Notes under the pieces: generated by a model
The model's input: the letters and a program-made list of their open reading frames with translations, nothing else
Told to the model about the DNA's origin: nothing
The model's database searches: none
NCBI RefSeq assembly: GCF_003932755.1
Contig: NZ_CP024202.1
Coordinates: forward strand, 4,402,001-4,466,000
DNA: 64,000 bases
Source of the DNA: Methylomicrobium sp. wino1
GTDB taxonomy: Bacteria; Pseudomonadota; Gammaproteobacteria; Methylococcales; Methylomonadaceae
Reading direction: 5' to 3'
Shown here: positions 27,668 to 35,575 of the stretch, piece after piece
How the letters are laid out: the number at the start of each line of letters is the position of its first letter
Numbering within the stretch: the stretch's first letter is position 1
Position numbers and translations under genes: made by a program

Positions 27668-28978
27668 TCAATCCGTCTGTTTCGTCATTTCCGTATAACG
27701 CTCTAGCAAAGCTTGCAATTTCGCAGCCTGTTTTTCGCGCGTTTCCTGCATCCAGTTCGCAACGTCCATCGCTTCGGCCTTGGCTTCCCATTCGGCAGCC
27801 GCCTGTGCGTCGCCGAGTCCCACGGCTGCTTCATAGAGTGTGGCGATCAGCCAATAACGGCCATGTTTGTCTTCCAATTTGTCGACCAACGAACCGATAT
27901 AGCGAATCACATCCTTTCGGATGCGTCTAGCCCGTACATAATCGACCAGAGCTTCTTCTCGATTACCGTATTGCAATGCTTGCAAGGAACGCGCATTCAA
28001 AAGGAACGCCAAGTTAATGCCATTGTAATGATCCTGTTTCAGATAAAATCCGCGCTCGTATGCGGATATACTCTCTTCCAGGCATTCGCTACGGCCGCAT
28101 TCCTCCCACATTCGTTTATGTATCGCGCCCCATAAACCCAGCGTCTCCGGATTGTTGGAAGTTTCCGGTTTCAATACTTTGAGAATCTCGCAGGCTGATT
28201 CCAATGCCGCGAGGACGGAAGGTTGCTTGCTTTTATAAGTTGCCAAGGCCAATTGCTGAACCACGAACGAGTCCTCGGGGCGCATTCTGTTGATTTCTTG
28301 CAGCAATATTTTGGCCGTTGAAAAGTCGTCGTTTTTTATGCTATCCATCGCCTTGTCGAGCATCTTTTTGGCACTGGGATTATCCTCGCCAATGATTTCT
28401 GCGACCGGACTCGGCGAAGTTCCAGCTAACGTAATGGACGGTTTCGGTGCGGAAGGCGAAACCGCCGATTTAAACAGTTGCGGTACTAGTTGCGGAGGCT
28501 TCAATTGCGGCAGATAGGTATAGACGGGGCTGTCGGTTATGGGGTTACCGATAATTTGTTTGATCGCCTCCTGCAACTCTTTCATAAGGCGCTGAGCCTC
28601 TTTGTAGCCAATCTCTTCACCCAAATGTTTATAGCGCCGAATCACGATATGCGACATATCGAAAGGGCTTTTAAACTGCTCTTCGGCCAAAACGATGGTC
28701 GTATGCGGCCGCAAAGCATAACGCACGCCGAGTTCGAAAGCCGCATTGACGTTGTAAGTGGACAGATCGGCGATGACCAGATCGGCATTCAACAGACGCT
28801 CATACATCGGCACATCGATCGTGCCGGAATGAACGATTTCATCGGCGCGAATGCATTCCAGCCCGGCCGATTCCACCGCAATTTTAATGATTTCGTACGA
28901 TGCATCGAGATCCAATTCGCGGCCGTTGGTGTAATCGGTTTTCTTGCCGTAGCCTTGAATGACAAAACATTGTTTCAT
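27668..28978 (-). CDS. deoxyribosyltransferase/TIR-like + TRAFs-binding (DUF4071) protein
   Basis: 436 residues, AAGGA before ATG 28978. Residues 1-~135 form a Rossmann-like domain of the nucleoside 2-deoxyribosyltransferase/TIR-like class: MKQCFVIQGYG, then ADLVIADLSTYNVNAAFELG, in which the Asp and Glu of the DLS...E(L)G motif are the usual active-site residues. A proline/serine linker (~165-205) leads to helical repeats at ~215-430 that closely parallel the N-terminus of the patatin protein (VVQQLALATYK, ETLGLWGAIHKRMWE, CLEESISAYERGF). That module matches the MAP3K TRAFs-binding family known from ASK-type kinases and bacterial conflict genes. The protein is probably a nucleotide-metabolising or sensing component. 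It lies 181 bases after the SLOG-like gene. Confidence 0.8.
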   Translation of the reverse strand: MKQCFVIQGYGKKTDYTNGRELDLDASYEIIKIAVESAGLECIRADEIVHSGTIDVPMYERLLNADLVIADLSTYNVNAAFELGVRYALRPHTTIVLAEEQFKSPFDMSHIVIRRYKHLGEEIGYKEAQRLMKELQEAIKQIIGNPITDSPVYTYLPQLKPPQLVPQLFKSAVSPSAPKPSITLAGTSPSPVAEIIGEDNPSAKKMLDKAMDSIKNDDFSTAKILLQEINRMRPEDSFVVQQLALATYKSKQPSVLAALESACEILKVLKPETSNNPETLGLWGAIHKRMWEECGRSECLEESISAYERGFYLKQDHYNGINLAFLLNARSLQALQYGNREEALVDYVRARRIRKDVIRYIGSLVDKLEDKHGRYWLIATLYEAAVGLGDAQAAAEWEAKAEAMDVANWMQETREKQAAKLQALLERYTEMTKQTD

Positions 28979-29159
28979 GATAGATATCCTTCGAAACGTT
29001 ACGGTTTGCAGTATTTAGCCGCGAATTCGATACCGGCTCGGCTGATTTTTTTCGATACGTAAAATCGGATCAAGAACCAGAGCATCGGCGGGATTAATGT
29101 CGTTCAGGTCTCAAAATCGAAACGCCATCCCGTATGCCTGAAAATACCGATAATGTTTT

Positions 29160-29750
29160 TCACCACAACTCCCTGGTATTCAACCAATACACCTGGCCTG
29201 TCTTCTCATTGACTTCCCGGAACATATGCGCCGTTCCGCCCGGCGCATCGCCGCCTTCACCGTTCCACAAACAAATAAAACGCACTTTCTCTGCGCCATA
29301 GGCCATTGCCGAGTCAAGCAACCATCGATTGCAGCGCTCGTAAGGATTGACATCTTCGGGCGGCGTCCCCAGCGCGTCCGGCGCGGATTCGATCCGCGCA
29401 TGCGGTTTGATTTTAAAGTACCGGTTCGTCCAGGATTCTCCGCACGGAAGCACCGATTTCTCAATGAATAACGGTTCATCGAAAGGCTGTAGCAGAGTCA
29501 GTCCGACACCGCGTTGCAGACAGGCTTCCGCGAACAGTATGTCACCGCCGCAAGCACCCTGGGTCAACGCCAAATCTTCCAGACCGGCTTCGAGTTTATC
29601 GAGCGTTTCTGCTATTTGCTGCACGGCGACAACTTCCTTGTTAGGTGGAAATCTCGGTTTATTCCGATCGGGCGCATCGATCATGTGGCCGCTGAACAAC
29701 AATACCTGACGCGGGCACCATTGACTTTTGGGCTTTCGAAACTGATTCAT
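29160..29750 (-). CDS. SLOG-like nucleotide-binding protein
   Basis: 196 residues from ATG 29750. Diagnostic blocks are VLLFSGHMIDAPDR, RFPPNKEVVA and LTQGACGGDILFAEACLQRG. The glycine-rich GACGGDILFAEA loop after a helix is the pattern of SLOG-superfamily (Smf/DprA/LOG-related) domains, which in conflict systems are proposed sensors or processors of nucleotide signals. A conserved acidic/aromatic C-terminus, RFICLWNGEGGDAPGGTAHM, follows. No signal peptide or membrane segment. It is the first gene of the co-directional island and therefore a reasonable sensor candidate. The family call is by motif resemblance only. Confidence 0.6.
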   Translation of the reverse strand: MNQFRKPKSQWCPRQVLLFSGHMIDAPDRNKPRFPPNKEVVAVQQIAETLDKLEAGLEDLALTQGACGGDILFAEACLQRGVGLTLLQPFDEPLFIEKSVLPCGESWTNRYFKIKPHARIESAPDALGTPPEDVNPYERCNRWLLDSAMAYGAEKVRFICLWNGEGGDAPGGTAHMFREVNEKTGQVYWLNTRELW

Positions 29751-30182
29751 GACATGCTCCGGAGTATTGATGCCGGTTCGGATATTCTTTGATTCAAATC
29801 CCGGCTATCTCAACGAACTCAATATACTCAAGATCGAATTCGATACTTATCTGCACTAATCGGCGATAGCGTGCAGCCTCTGTCCAATACTAAACCGGTC
29901 TTGTCAAATCGGTCAGGAAAGAAAAACCGGCAACGATACCCACTTCGATGGATGAAGCATTCGATTGGCTTTAATCCCAAACGATAGAAACCCATTAGTG
30001 GCATAAAAGGATCTGAACAGATCTTCAGTGTAGATTCGAAACAGGCGCTTGTAAACATTGAAGCCCGTCACATTTTTTCTTTAAGACTTAGAACGCTCAA
30101 TCTCTGCGATAAACTTCGATGGTGGGCTACGATAACGGCCTGGACTTCCGGCTTCCTGTGCTAAAAAGCACGAAGCATCTAA
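29751..30182. other. island upstream region
   Basis: Should contain the promoter of the island's first gene. I see no operator or RNA gene here. Short ORFs on the minus strand (29828-30281) have no family features and overlap repeat DNA. Confidence 0.4.
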
Positions 30183-30612
30183 GGGTTTCGTGATAAATAA
30201 AGTCCTGGAGCTATGCGCTTTGTTGAGGGTTCGGTAACTCGCTCGGCAGGACGCCGTGAACCCAGCACCTAAATTATCCAAGAGGACTAACCATAGCCAA
30301 TAGATTATGGAATTTCGGTGCTGGGTGAATACGTCCAGGCTTGACGGCGGCGACTGATTACCAAGGATGGCATGAATGCAGATTTTGCATTACGCCATGG
30401 ATGGCGTGTATTAGGACACCAACAGTAGGCGCTTTAGGCGATGCAGGGCAGAAAAATGCTCCTGCATTTTTCTGCATTCATTACATCCATGTAACTCAGT
30501 AATTGCCGAGGAGCAAAAATCTGCAAGCGCCATGGATGGCGTGAATGCAGATTTTGCAGGAGCAAAAATCTGCCCTGCCACCGACACCTGCCAATCGAGC
30601 AACCGCACCCTG
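30183..30612 (+). repeat. nor-flanking inverted repeat, left copy
   Basis: Starts TTTCGTGATAAATAA and runs through GCGCTTTGTTGAGGGTTCGG, GAACCCAGCACCTAAATT, GGCGCTTTAGGCGATGCAGG and AACTCAGTAATTGCCGAGGA to CTGCCACCGACACCTGCC. The reverse complement of almost the whole stretch is at 33541-33891; the left copy has about 70 extra bases, mainly near 30300-30370 and 30450-30470. Internal palindromes GCCATGGATGGC are present. No ORF of substance. Confidence 0.85.
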
Positions 30613-30793
30613 TTCGATTCGAGTACTTTCACAGTAACTCATGCACCAAAATAGGGAGCCGGCATCGAAAAAACGTAACTTTTGTGCATTAAAAGCCATT
30701 GTTTTGCCTTAATAGCGATTTTCGTAATTTATCTGCAATTCTAAATAAAGAAATTCTTATTTAATATCAAAACGTTATTGTATTTTAAAAACT

Positions 30794-30810
30794 TTGGCAT
30801 AGGAAATGCG
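30794..30810 (+). promoter_or_regulatory. sigma-54-like promoter for a small RNA
   Basis: TTGGCATAGGAAATGCG: a GG and a GC twelve bases apart (30796 and 30808) match the -24/-12 spacing of TGGCAC-N5-TTGCA promoters, with imperfect bases in both boxes. Transcription would begin near 30820, right before a hairpin and terminator. NorR-type NO regulators act on sigma-54 promoters, which makes the position beside nor suggestive; the call is tentative. Confidence 0.4.
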
Positions 30811-30819
30811 TTAGTATTA

Positions 30820-30913
30820 ACAAGCAGAAATGCTTTCGTTGTGTGTCCTCCTCCTTTGTGATTGTTTGTTAAGGCCTTGGCGCTTTATTCTTTCGAATAA
30901 AGCGCCTTTTTTT
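30820..30913 (+). ncRNA. candidate trans-acting small RNA
   Basis: About 94 nt. It has a 5' hairpin AAGCA-GAAA-TGCTT (30822-30835), a long unstructured pyrimidine-rich stretch with GTCCTCCTCCTTTG (30845-30858) that could pair with Shine-Dalgarno sequences, then a strong rho-independent terminator (30879-30913). There is no plus-strand gene upstream that would otherwise explain the terminator, and no ORF. It converges on the 3' end of norB 20 bases away. CU-rich anti-SD loops are typical of bacterial post-transcriptional regulators. Confidence 0.55.
30879..30913 (+). terminator. rho-independent terminator
   Basis: Perfect 12-bp stem GGCGCTTTATTC / GAATAAAGCGCC with loop TTTC followed by seven T. 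The T-run is on the plus strand only, so it ends a plus-strand transcript, not norB. Confidence 0.85.
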
Positions 30914-30933
30914 ATGCGGAAAATAATTATTTT

Positions 30934-32451
30934 TTAAGCCTGTTGCGGCATTTCGGCCTTACGCTCTTCGCCCTTGCCGATCGTCAGTAAATCCCAAACC
31001 AACAAGACTAACCCGCTTGCCGTGATCAATCCGAAAAACAAACGCCACGTCATCGCGCTTTGGAAGGCCGGTTGAGACTGCGCAGCGAAATAACCGCCCC
31101 AAGTCGATCCTTCGACGGCACGTTCGACGAACGATTGTTCGTAACCGGCAATCAATAAGGCAATCGTCATCCCAAGGACGCCAACATTCAGTAGACCCAA
31201 GGCCCATTTCCAGCGCCAGGCATGCTTGATGCCTCCAGCCATCCAGACATCACCTCGCCAGTGCTGTATCGCCAAATAGAAAAAAGCGATATTGATCGTC
31301 GCATAAGCACCGAAGAAGGCCAAATGTCCGTGCGAAGCTGACCATTGAGTGCCGTGCGTATACAAGTTGATCTGCGGCAGCGTATGCATAAAGCCCCAAA
31401 CGCCCGCCCCGAAGAAGTTACCGAAGGCTTGCGCAATGATCCAGGCCAATGCCGGATGATTGCCGGTCTTGAACGAATGCGCGCCAGAGTCGTAAACCGC
31501 ATGCACGACCATTGCGACCAACGGTATCGGCTCCAGCGCCGAGAAAAAACCGCCGATCGTCAGCCAATATTCCGGCGTGCCGATCCAAAAATAATGATGC
31601 CCCAAACCCAAGATACCGGAACCGAACATCAACGCAACTTCGATATACAGCCAGGTTTCGACGATTTTACGGCGCACGCCGAGCAGCTTCATCAACGACC
31701 AGGCCATGATCACGCCGACCAAGACTTCCCAAGTCGCTTCGACCCACAGATGAATGACCCACCACCACCAATATTGCTCATGCGTGATATTGGTCATGTA
31801 GAACATCCCCGCCACATACAAGCCGGCCAAGGCGACCAAGTCTAATGTCAACACACCGGCGATTCCGGACCACTTACCTTTGCTAAAGGTCGCGACGACG
31901 TTGTAAAAGAACGTCAACACAACCGCGACGATACCGAAATCGGCCCAGCGCGGCGCTTCGATATATTCGCGGCCTTCATTAATCAGCCAAAGGCTTGAAT
32001 CCTCGCCCGCGCCGATTTGCACGAACAGATAAACCAACACGACCAAAGCCACCGCACCGGTCAATATCCAAAACGCCCATATGCCATATTTTAAGCCGAC
32101 GATTTCGGTACCGCTTTCGTCTTCGAGCAACCAATAAATACTCCCGAGGAAACCGTACAACATCCAAATGACCATCGCATTGATATGCACCATACGATTG
32201 ACGCTGAAATCCAAGAATTCGTAGAGAAATCCCGGAAAAATGAACTGCAGCGCCGCCAACAGTCCAAACAGAATCTGCGCGCAGAACAGAATCACCGCAA
32301 CGATGAAATACTTGACCGCCAATTGCCTGCCCGGACTCAATCGACTGCTGTCCAGTTGCACCCAATTCTGAAAATCCTGCCAATAGCCGCGCGATCGATC
32401 GACTAAAACGCCCGCGTTCTCAATTACACCCGCTAATCCGCCTGATTTCAT
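30934..32451 (-). CDS. norB: nitric oxide reductase subunit B (cNOR)
   Basis: 505 residues from ATG 32451, which follows the norC stop by two bases and has GGAGG upstream. It is a twelve-helix member of the haem-copper oxidase superfamily. Ligand histidines are visible: His89 (NRMVHINAM) and His376 for haem b, His374 for haem b3 (SASHGHLAFF), and His234, His285 and His286 for the non-haem iron (HLWVEATWE, GHHYFW), with the conserved Glu238 beside it. These residues and a separate cytochrome subunit distinguish cNOR from quinol-dependent qNOR. It reduces two NO to N2O at the inner membrane using electrons from NorC. In methanotrophs it removes NO formed from ammonia oxidation or denitrification. 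Confidence 0.95.
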   Translation of the reverse strand: MKSGGLAGVIENAGVLVDRSRGYWQDFQNWVQLDSSRLSPGRQLAVKYFIVAVILFCAQILFGLLAALQFIFPGFLYEFLDFSVNRMVHINAMVIWMLYGFLGSIYWLLEDESGTEIVGLKYGIWAFWILTGAVALVVLVYLFVQIGAGEDSSLWLINEGREYIEAPRWADFGIVAVVLTFFYNVVATFSKGKWSGIAGVLTLDLVALAGLYVAGMFYMTNITHEQYWWWWVIHLWVEATWEVLVGVIMAWSLMKLLGVRRKIVETWLYIEVALMFGSGILGLGHHYFWIGTPEYWLTIGGFFSALEPIPLVAMVVHAVYDSGAHSFKTGNHPALAWIIAQAFGNFFGAGVWGFMHTLPQINLYTHGTQWSASHGHLAFFGAYATINIAFFYLAIQHWRGDVWMAGGIKHAWRWKWALGLLNVGVLGMTIALLIAGYEQSFVERAVEGSTWGGYFAAQSQPAFQSAMTWRLFFGLITASGLVLLVWDLLTIGKGEERKAEMPQQA

Positions 32452-32453
32452 GA

Positions 32454-33050
32454 TCAATCCTCCGCATACAGGGTTTTAAAGTTATAAGGAAAACCGTTGG
32501 TATCGATACTGGACATCCATTTCAAAAATGCGACGATGCCTTTCGCTTCGGTTTCGGTAATGCCCAAGTCCGGCATTTTTCTCCCCGTGCCGTAAGTGCG
32601 CGCATTTTTACCGGGGTCCATCAAAAACTTGATCATCATATCCTCGCGCATCTCAGGGCTTATCCAGCCTTGATCCAACCAGGCCTTAGTCAAATCCGGC
32701 GCGTAATAAGCACCGTTGCCGAGCAAGGTATGGCAATTCATGCAATTTTTAGCTTGAGTGGTTTTTTTACCTAAATCGACTAACTCTCTAGCTTCTTCTT
32801 CGGTGAATTCCTTACCGAATAACAGCTCTTCTCCGCCGATGACCGGCATGAATTTATTCAGTTCCTTATCAAATTGATAATCGATTTTTTTATTGATCAC
32901 GTCATAGGCAGGTACCCTCTGCGTTCCTGCCGTGGTTTGTTTGAGAGAATCGAATGTTAATACGACTAATATTAAAAACGATCCGGCCGTTACCCAGATC
33001 GCGGTTTTTTTCCAGAATGACTCCGATGCCCACAGCGGTGTTTCATTCAT
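32454..33050 (-). CDS. norC: nitric oxide reductase subunit C (cytochrome c)
   Basis: 198 residues. One N-terminal membrane anchor (about residues 14-32, AIWVTAGSFLILVVLTF), then a periplasmic mono-haem domain with NCMNCHTLLGNGAYYAPDL (haem-binding CxxCH) and the likely Met ligand in RKMPDLG. The insertion between anchor and haem makes it longer than Pseudomonas NorC (about 146 residues). It passes electrons from periplasmic cytochromes to NorB. It overlaps the upstream 112-residue membrane gene by eight bases and norB follows directly, so the three are one operon. Confidence 0.95.
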   Translation of the reverse strand: MNETPLWASESFWKKTAIWVTAGSFLILVVLTFDSLKQTTAGTQRVPAYDVINKKIDYQFDKELNKFMPVIGGEELLFGKEFTEEEARELVDLGKKTTQAKNCMNCHTLLGNGAYYAPDLTKAWLDQGWISPEMREDMMIKFLMDPGKNARTYGTGRKMPDLGITETEAKGIVAFLKWMSSIDTNGFPYNFKTLYAED

Positions 33051-33381
33051 CGCTCCTCCTCTTATTTATTGTTATAACGGCGTCTTCATCATGATGCGTT
33101 TTAACACATAAATGCCAGATGCCTATCGGTGCAAAAAAATAGCCGATGATCATCAAAACGGTGACAATCAGCCAGTAACCCGAAAAATTGGCAGCACTCG
33201 ACAATACGCCAACCGATACGACCAGTACAGCGTAAGAAAAATATGCGGCAATTTTGATTCGGGAATTCGGATTCACTTTAGACCAGGCATAGAGCAGCGC
33301 ATAGCTTGCGCCGGCCAAAATGATCAAAGCGGATGAAAAAAACGTAATGAAAAAATCTTTTAAGGCAACGGGTTCGATCAT
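33043..33381 (-). CDS. small three-helix membrane protein of the nor operon
   Basis: 112 residues with three hydrophobic helices (about 9-32, 44-63, 68-92) and a charged cytosolic end (CVKTHHDEDAVITINKRR). No cofactor motif beyond two adjacent histidines is seen. It opens the nor operon and overlaps norC by eight bases, so it is probably a cNOR assembly or accessory subunit. I do not recognise the family. Confidence 0.75.
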   Translation of the reverse strand: MIEPVALKDFFITFFSSALIILAGASYALLYAWSKVNPNSRIKIAAYFSYAVLVVSVGVLSSAANFSGYWLIVTVLMIIGYFFAPIGIWHLCVKTHHDEDAVITINKRRSDE

Positions 33382-33540
33382 GAGCGACTCAAGAATTTGC
33401 CTAGCGGAAACCGACTGGCATAAATAATAATAATGATAGTCTAGCCGATTGACGGAACCCCAAAAAATATCCGAATGAGGTTCGGTTATTTTTGCTTAGG
33501 ACGGAACGAGCATGAAATAACTTCGACAACTGTTAGAAGG
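33382..33540. other. nor operon upstream region
   Basis: Short region that should hold the nor promoter. I looked for sigma-54 (-24/-12) and FNR/DNR-type palindromes and found none convincing. Confidence 0.4.
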
Positions 33541-33891
33541 GGGTTCGGTGGCCCGATTAACAGGTGTCGGCGGTAGGGCAGATTTTTGCTCCTGCAAAAT
33601 CTGCATTCACGCCATCCTTGGTGCTTGCAGATTTTTGCTCCTCGGCAATTACTGAGTTACATGGATGTAATGAATGCAGAAGCATTTTTCTGCCCTGCAT
33701 CGCCTAAAGCGCCTACTGTTGGTGCCCTAATACACGCCATCCATGGCGTAATGCAAAATCTGTATTCCCCTAGCACCTAAATTCCATAGTCCATTGGCTA
33801 TAAGGTGCTGGGTTCACGGGCGTCCTGCCAAACGGGTGACCGAACCCTCAACAAAGCGCACAGTTCCATAACGTTATTTATCACGAAATCC
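33541..33891 (-). repeat. nor-flanking inverted repeat, right copy
   Basis: Reverse complement of 30183-30612 over nearly its full length: AACAGGTGTCGGCGG at the left, TGCATCGCCTAAAGCGCC in the middle and TTATTTATCACGAAATC at the right end. The two copies bracket exactly the three nor genes and the small RNA. A shorter diverged copy is at 43587-43760. Confidence 0.85.
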
Positions 33892-33990
33892 TAATTTACT
33901 TCGCGCCGCCAACATGACCTCGCGAAGTATAGAGAAAACAAACCTCGAAATAGGTACGCGATCCGTACCTTACGAAAATCCAAGGGGATA

Positions 33991-34980
33991 TTAATCCAGT
34001 GTAGGCGATGCGACATGGAATGCATCGGAATAAATGTCTTGCAAGGAAGCGCCGTTTAAGTAGGCCATTCTTTTGGCCTGATTGACCATGTCCGGATGGC
34101 CGCACAAATAAACGCGCCAGCCTTTTAAGTCGGGAATGTTTACCATTGCAATATCGTTAGCGCGGCCTTGCGCGACGCCTTCCGGCGCATCGCTTCTGGA
34201 TACGCAAGGCGTATAGTGAAAGTTCTCGTATTTATCAGCGAGTTCACGCATCTCGTCGATCCAATAGAGTCCATCTACGTCTCGACTGCCGTGATACAAA
34301 TGGATAGGGCCGCTATGCCCCTCCTCCAAGGCTTCATGGATTATCCCCGCCAATGGTGCCAAACCGCTACCGGTACCGATCAATAACAGGCTTTGTTCCA
34401 TTTTATCGGGCAAATAATAACAAAGTCCCTGAGGGTCGGACACGGCAATCGTATCGCCGATATTCAATTCCTGATGCACCCATTCGCTGAACTTTCCGCC
34501 CGCCAACCGGCGAATATGAAAAGTCAGTTTTTCGGCATGCCTTCGGCTATTGGAGATAGAATAACTCCGAATCAAACCGTCCGCACGTTTTAAATTGACA
34601 AATTGTCCCGCATAATAATCCAGTGCGTCTTTGCACTGTATCGTTAATAAAACAGTCTCAGGATTAAGCAGTTCCTTTGCGATAACCGTACCTTCGGTAA
34701 AGTATTCGGGTTGATGGCCCAGGGTAATCGACATGTCCTGTTCGGGATAGCATAAACAAGCCAAAAAATGGTTTTGCTTACACAAAACATCCTTCAAGCC
34801 CTTTTGCGCGTGAGCGGGGGGAGGAACATCCAAACTGCGCACCATACAACTTTGGCAGGCGCCTTGCTTGCAACTAAAGGGGATATCGACATTGTCGCGC
34901 AATAAAGCTTCAAGAACTGTTTCACCCTCATGGCAAACAGTCTCATGTTCGTCCAATAGGATTTTTGTCAGGGCCATCAT
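33991..34980 (-). CDS. 2Fe-2S ferredoxin-type NAD(P)H oxidoreductase
   Basis: 329 residues from ATG 34980 (AAGGG upstream). The N-terminal ~90 residues are a plant-type [2Fe-2S] ferredoxin with CKQGACQSC and a distant fourth Cys (FLACLCYPE). Then comes an FAD domain with RSYSISNS and an NAD domain with LLIGTGSGLAPLAG and the terminal LCGHPDMVNQAKR. The architecture equals oxygenase reductases such as BenC or MmoC. It starts 14 bases after the truncated-haemoglobin gene. The likely job is to re-reduce the globin so that it can act as an NO dioxygenase, in analogy to flavohaemoglobin split into two proteins; that role is inference. Confidence 0.9.
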   Translation of the reverse strand: MMALTKILLDEHETVCHEGETVLEALLRDNVDIPFSCKQGACQSCMVRSLDVPPPAHAQKGLKDVLCKQNHFLACLCYPEQDMSITLGHQPEYFTEGTVIAKELLNPETVLLTIQCKDALDYYAGQFVNLKRADGLIRSYSISNSRRHAEKLTFHIRRLAGGKFSEWVHQELNIGDTIAVSDPQGLCYYLPDKMEQSLLLIGTGSGLAPLAGIIHEALEEGHSGPIHLYHGSRDVDGLYWIDEMRELADKYENFHYTPCVSRSDAPEGVAQGRANDIAMVNIPDLKGWRVYLCGHPDMVNQAKRMAYLNGASLQDIYSDAFHVASPTLD

Positions 34981-34994
34981 CAAAACTTCCCTTA

Positions 34995-35378
34995 TTATCT
35001 GCCTAATACATCGTTGCGAGTACTTTCTGCAATCGAAGCAACTTGTGTAATCAGGTTATCAGGTACGTTCAACTCCTTCAGCGTTCCACCTAAATGTTCC
35101 ATAACGGCATCGAAATGCGAATCGTCCAGCCCCATTTTGACAAGTCTGGAATGTGCGTTGCGCATATCGGCGCCGGTGTAATTATTCGGTCCGCCGAATG
35201 CCATCGTTAAAAACGCTTTTTGTTTCGCAGCCTGCTGCTCCATGTCGACATTATCGAAAAAGCGATTGATTCGGTGATCCGCTAATACTTTACGGTAAAA
35301 AATATCGACTGCCGCATTAACAGCCGCTTCTCCGCCAATTTGTTCAAATAATGATTGATTAGGTGTTGCTTCACTCAT
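34995..35378 (-). CDS. glbN: truncated haemoglobin, group I
   Basis: 127 residues. It is a 2-over-2 globin: the SLFEQIGGEAAVNAAVDIFY start, Tyr at B10 in the DIFYRKVL helix, the AFGGPNNYTGADM loop, and the proximal His (F8) in MRNAHSRL. AGGAAG precedes ATG 35378. Group I truncated haemoglobins bind O2 and NO and oxidise NO to nitrate when a reductase is present. The adjacent ferredoxin-type reductase gene supplies one. A promoter with -35 TTGCAA and -10 TAAACT at 17 bp is visible upstream. Confidence 0.9.
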   Translation of the reverse strand: MSEATPNQSLFEQIGGEAAVNAAVDIFYRKVLADHRINRFFDNVDMEQQAAKQKAFLTMAFGGPNNYTGADMRNAHSRLVKMGLDDSHFDAVMEHLGGTLKELNVPDNLITQVASIAESTRNDVLGR

Positions 35379-35438
35379 CGTTATCTTCCTTTGTTTATGT
35401 TTATATTTCTATCGTTGAGCACCAAAGGCTCAAAAATA

Positions 35439-35467
35439 AGTTTAGTCTCGATACTATGCTTTTGCAA
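35439..35467 (-). promoter_or_regulatory. sigma-70 promoter of glbN
   Basis: On the minus strand TTGCAA (35462-35467), a 17-base spacer and TAAACT (35439-35444). The -35 box lies inside one arm of the palindrome at 35459-35484, so a bound regulator would block it. Confidence 0.45.
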
Positions 35468-35484
35468 TATCTATATTACAAAAG
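35459..35484. promoter_or_regulatory. candidate operator palindrome
   Basis: CTTTTGCAATA-TCTA-TATTACAAAAG: 11-base arms with one mismatch and a 4-base centre. It sits in the 200-base divergent region between glbN and the HTH regulator and overlaps the glbN -35 box, the expected place for the regulator's own binding site. Confidence 0.55.
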
Positions 35485-35575
35485 TTACATATTTGCTTTT
35501 CTATGCTATGCTTGCTAATTGAAAAGCCTACAAAATCTAGGCGCGATAACGATTATTCAAGGGGAGGAGGTTGAT

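Noticed and set aside
30411-30699. two short minus-strand ORFs
   Set aside because: Inside the nor-flanking repeat; not conserved between copies.
33382-33540. possible NorR or FNR/DNR sites upstream of the nor operon
   Set aside because: No -24/-12 pair and no TTGAT-N4-ATCAA-type palindrome found.
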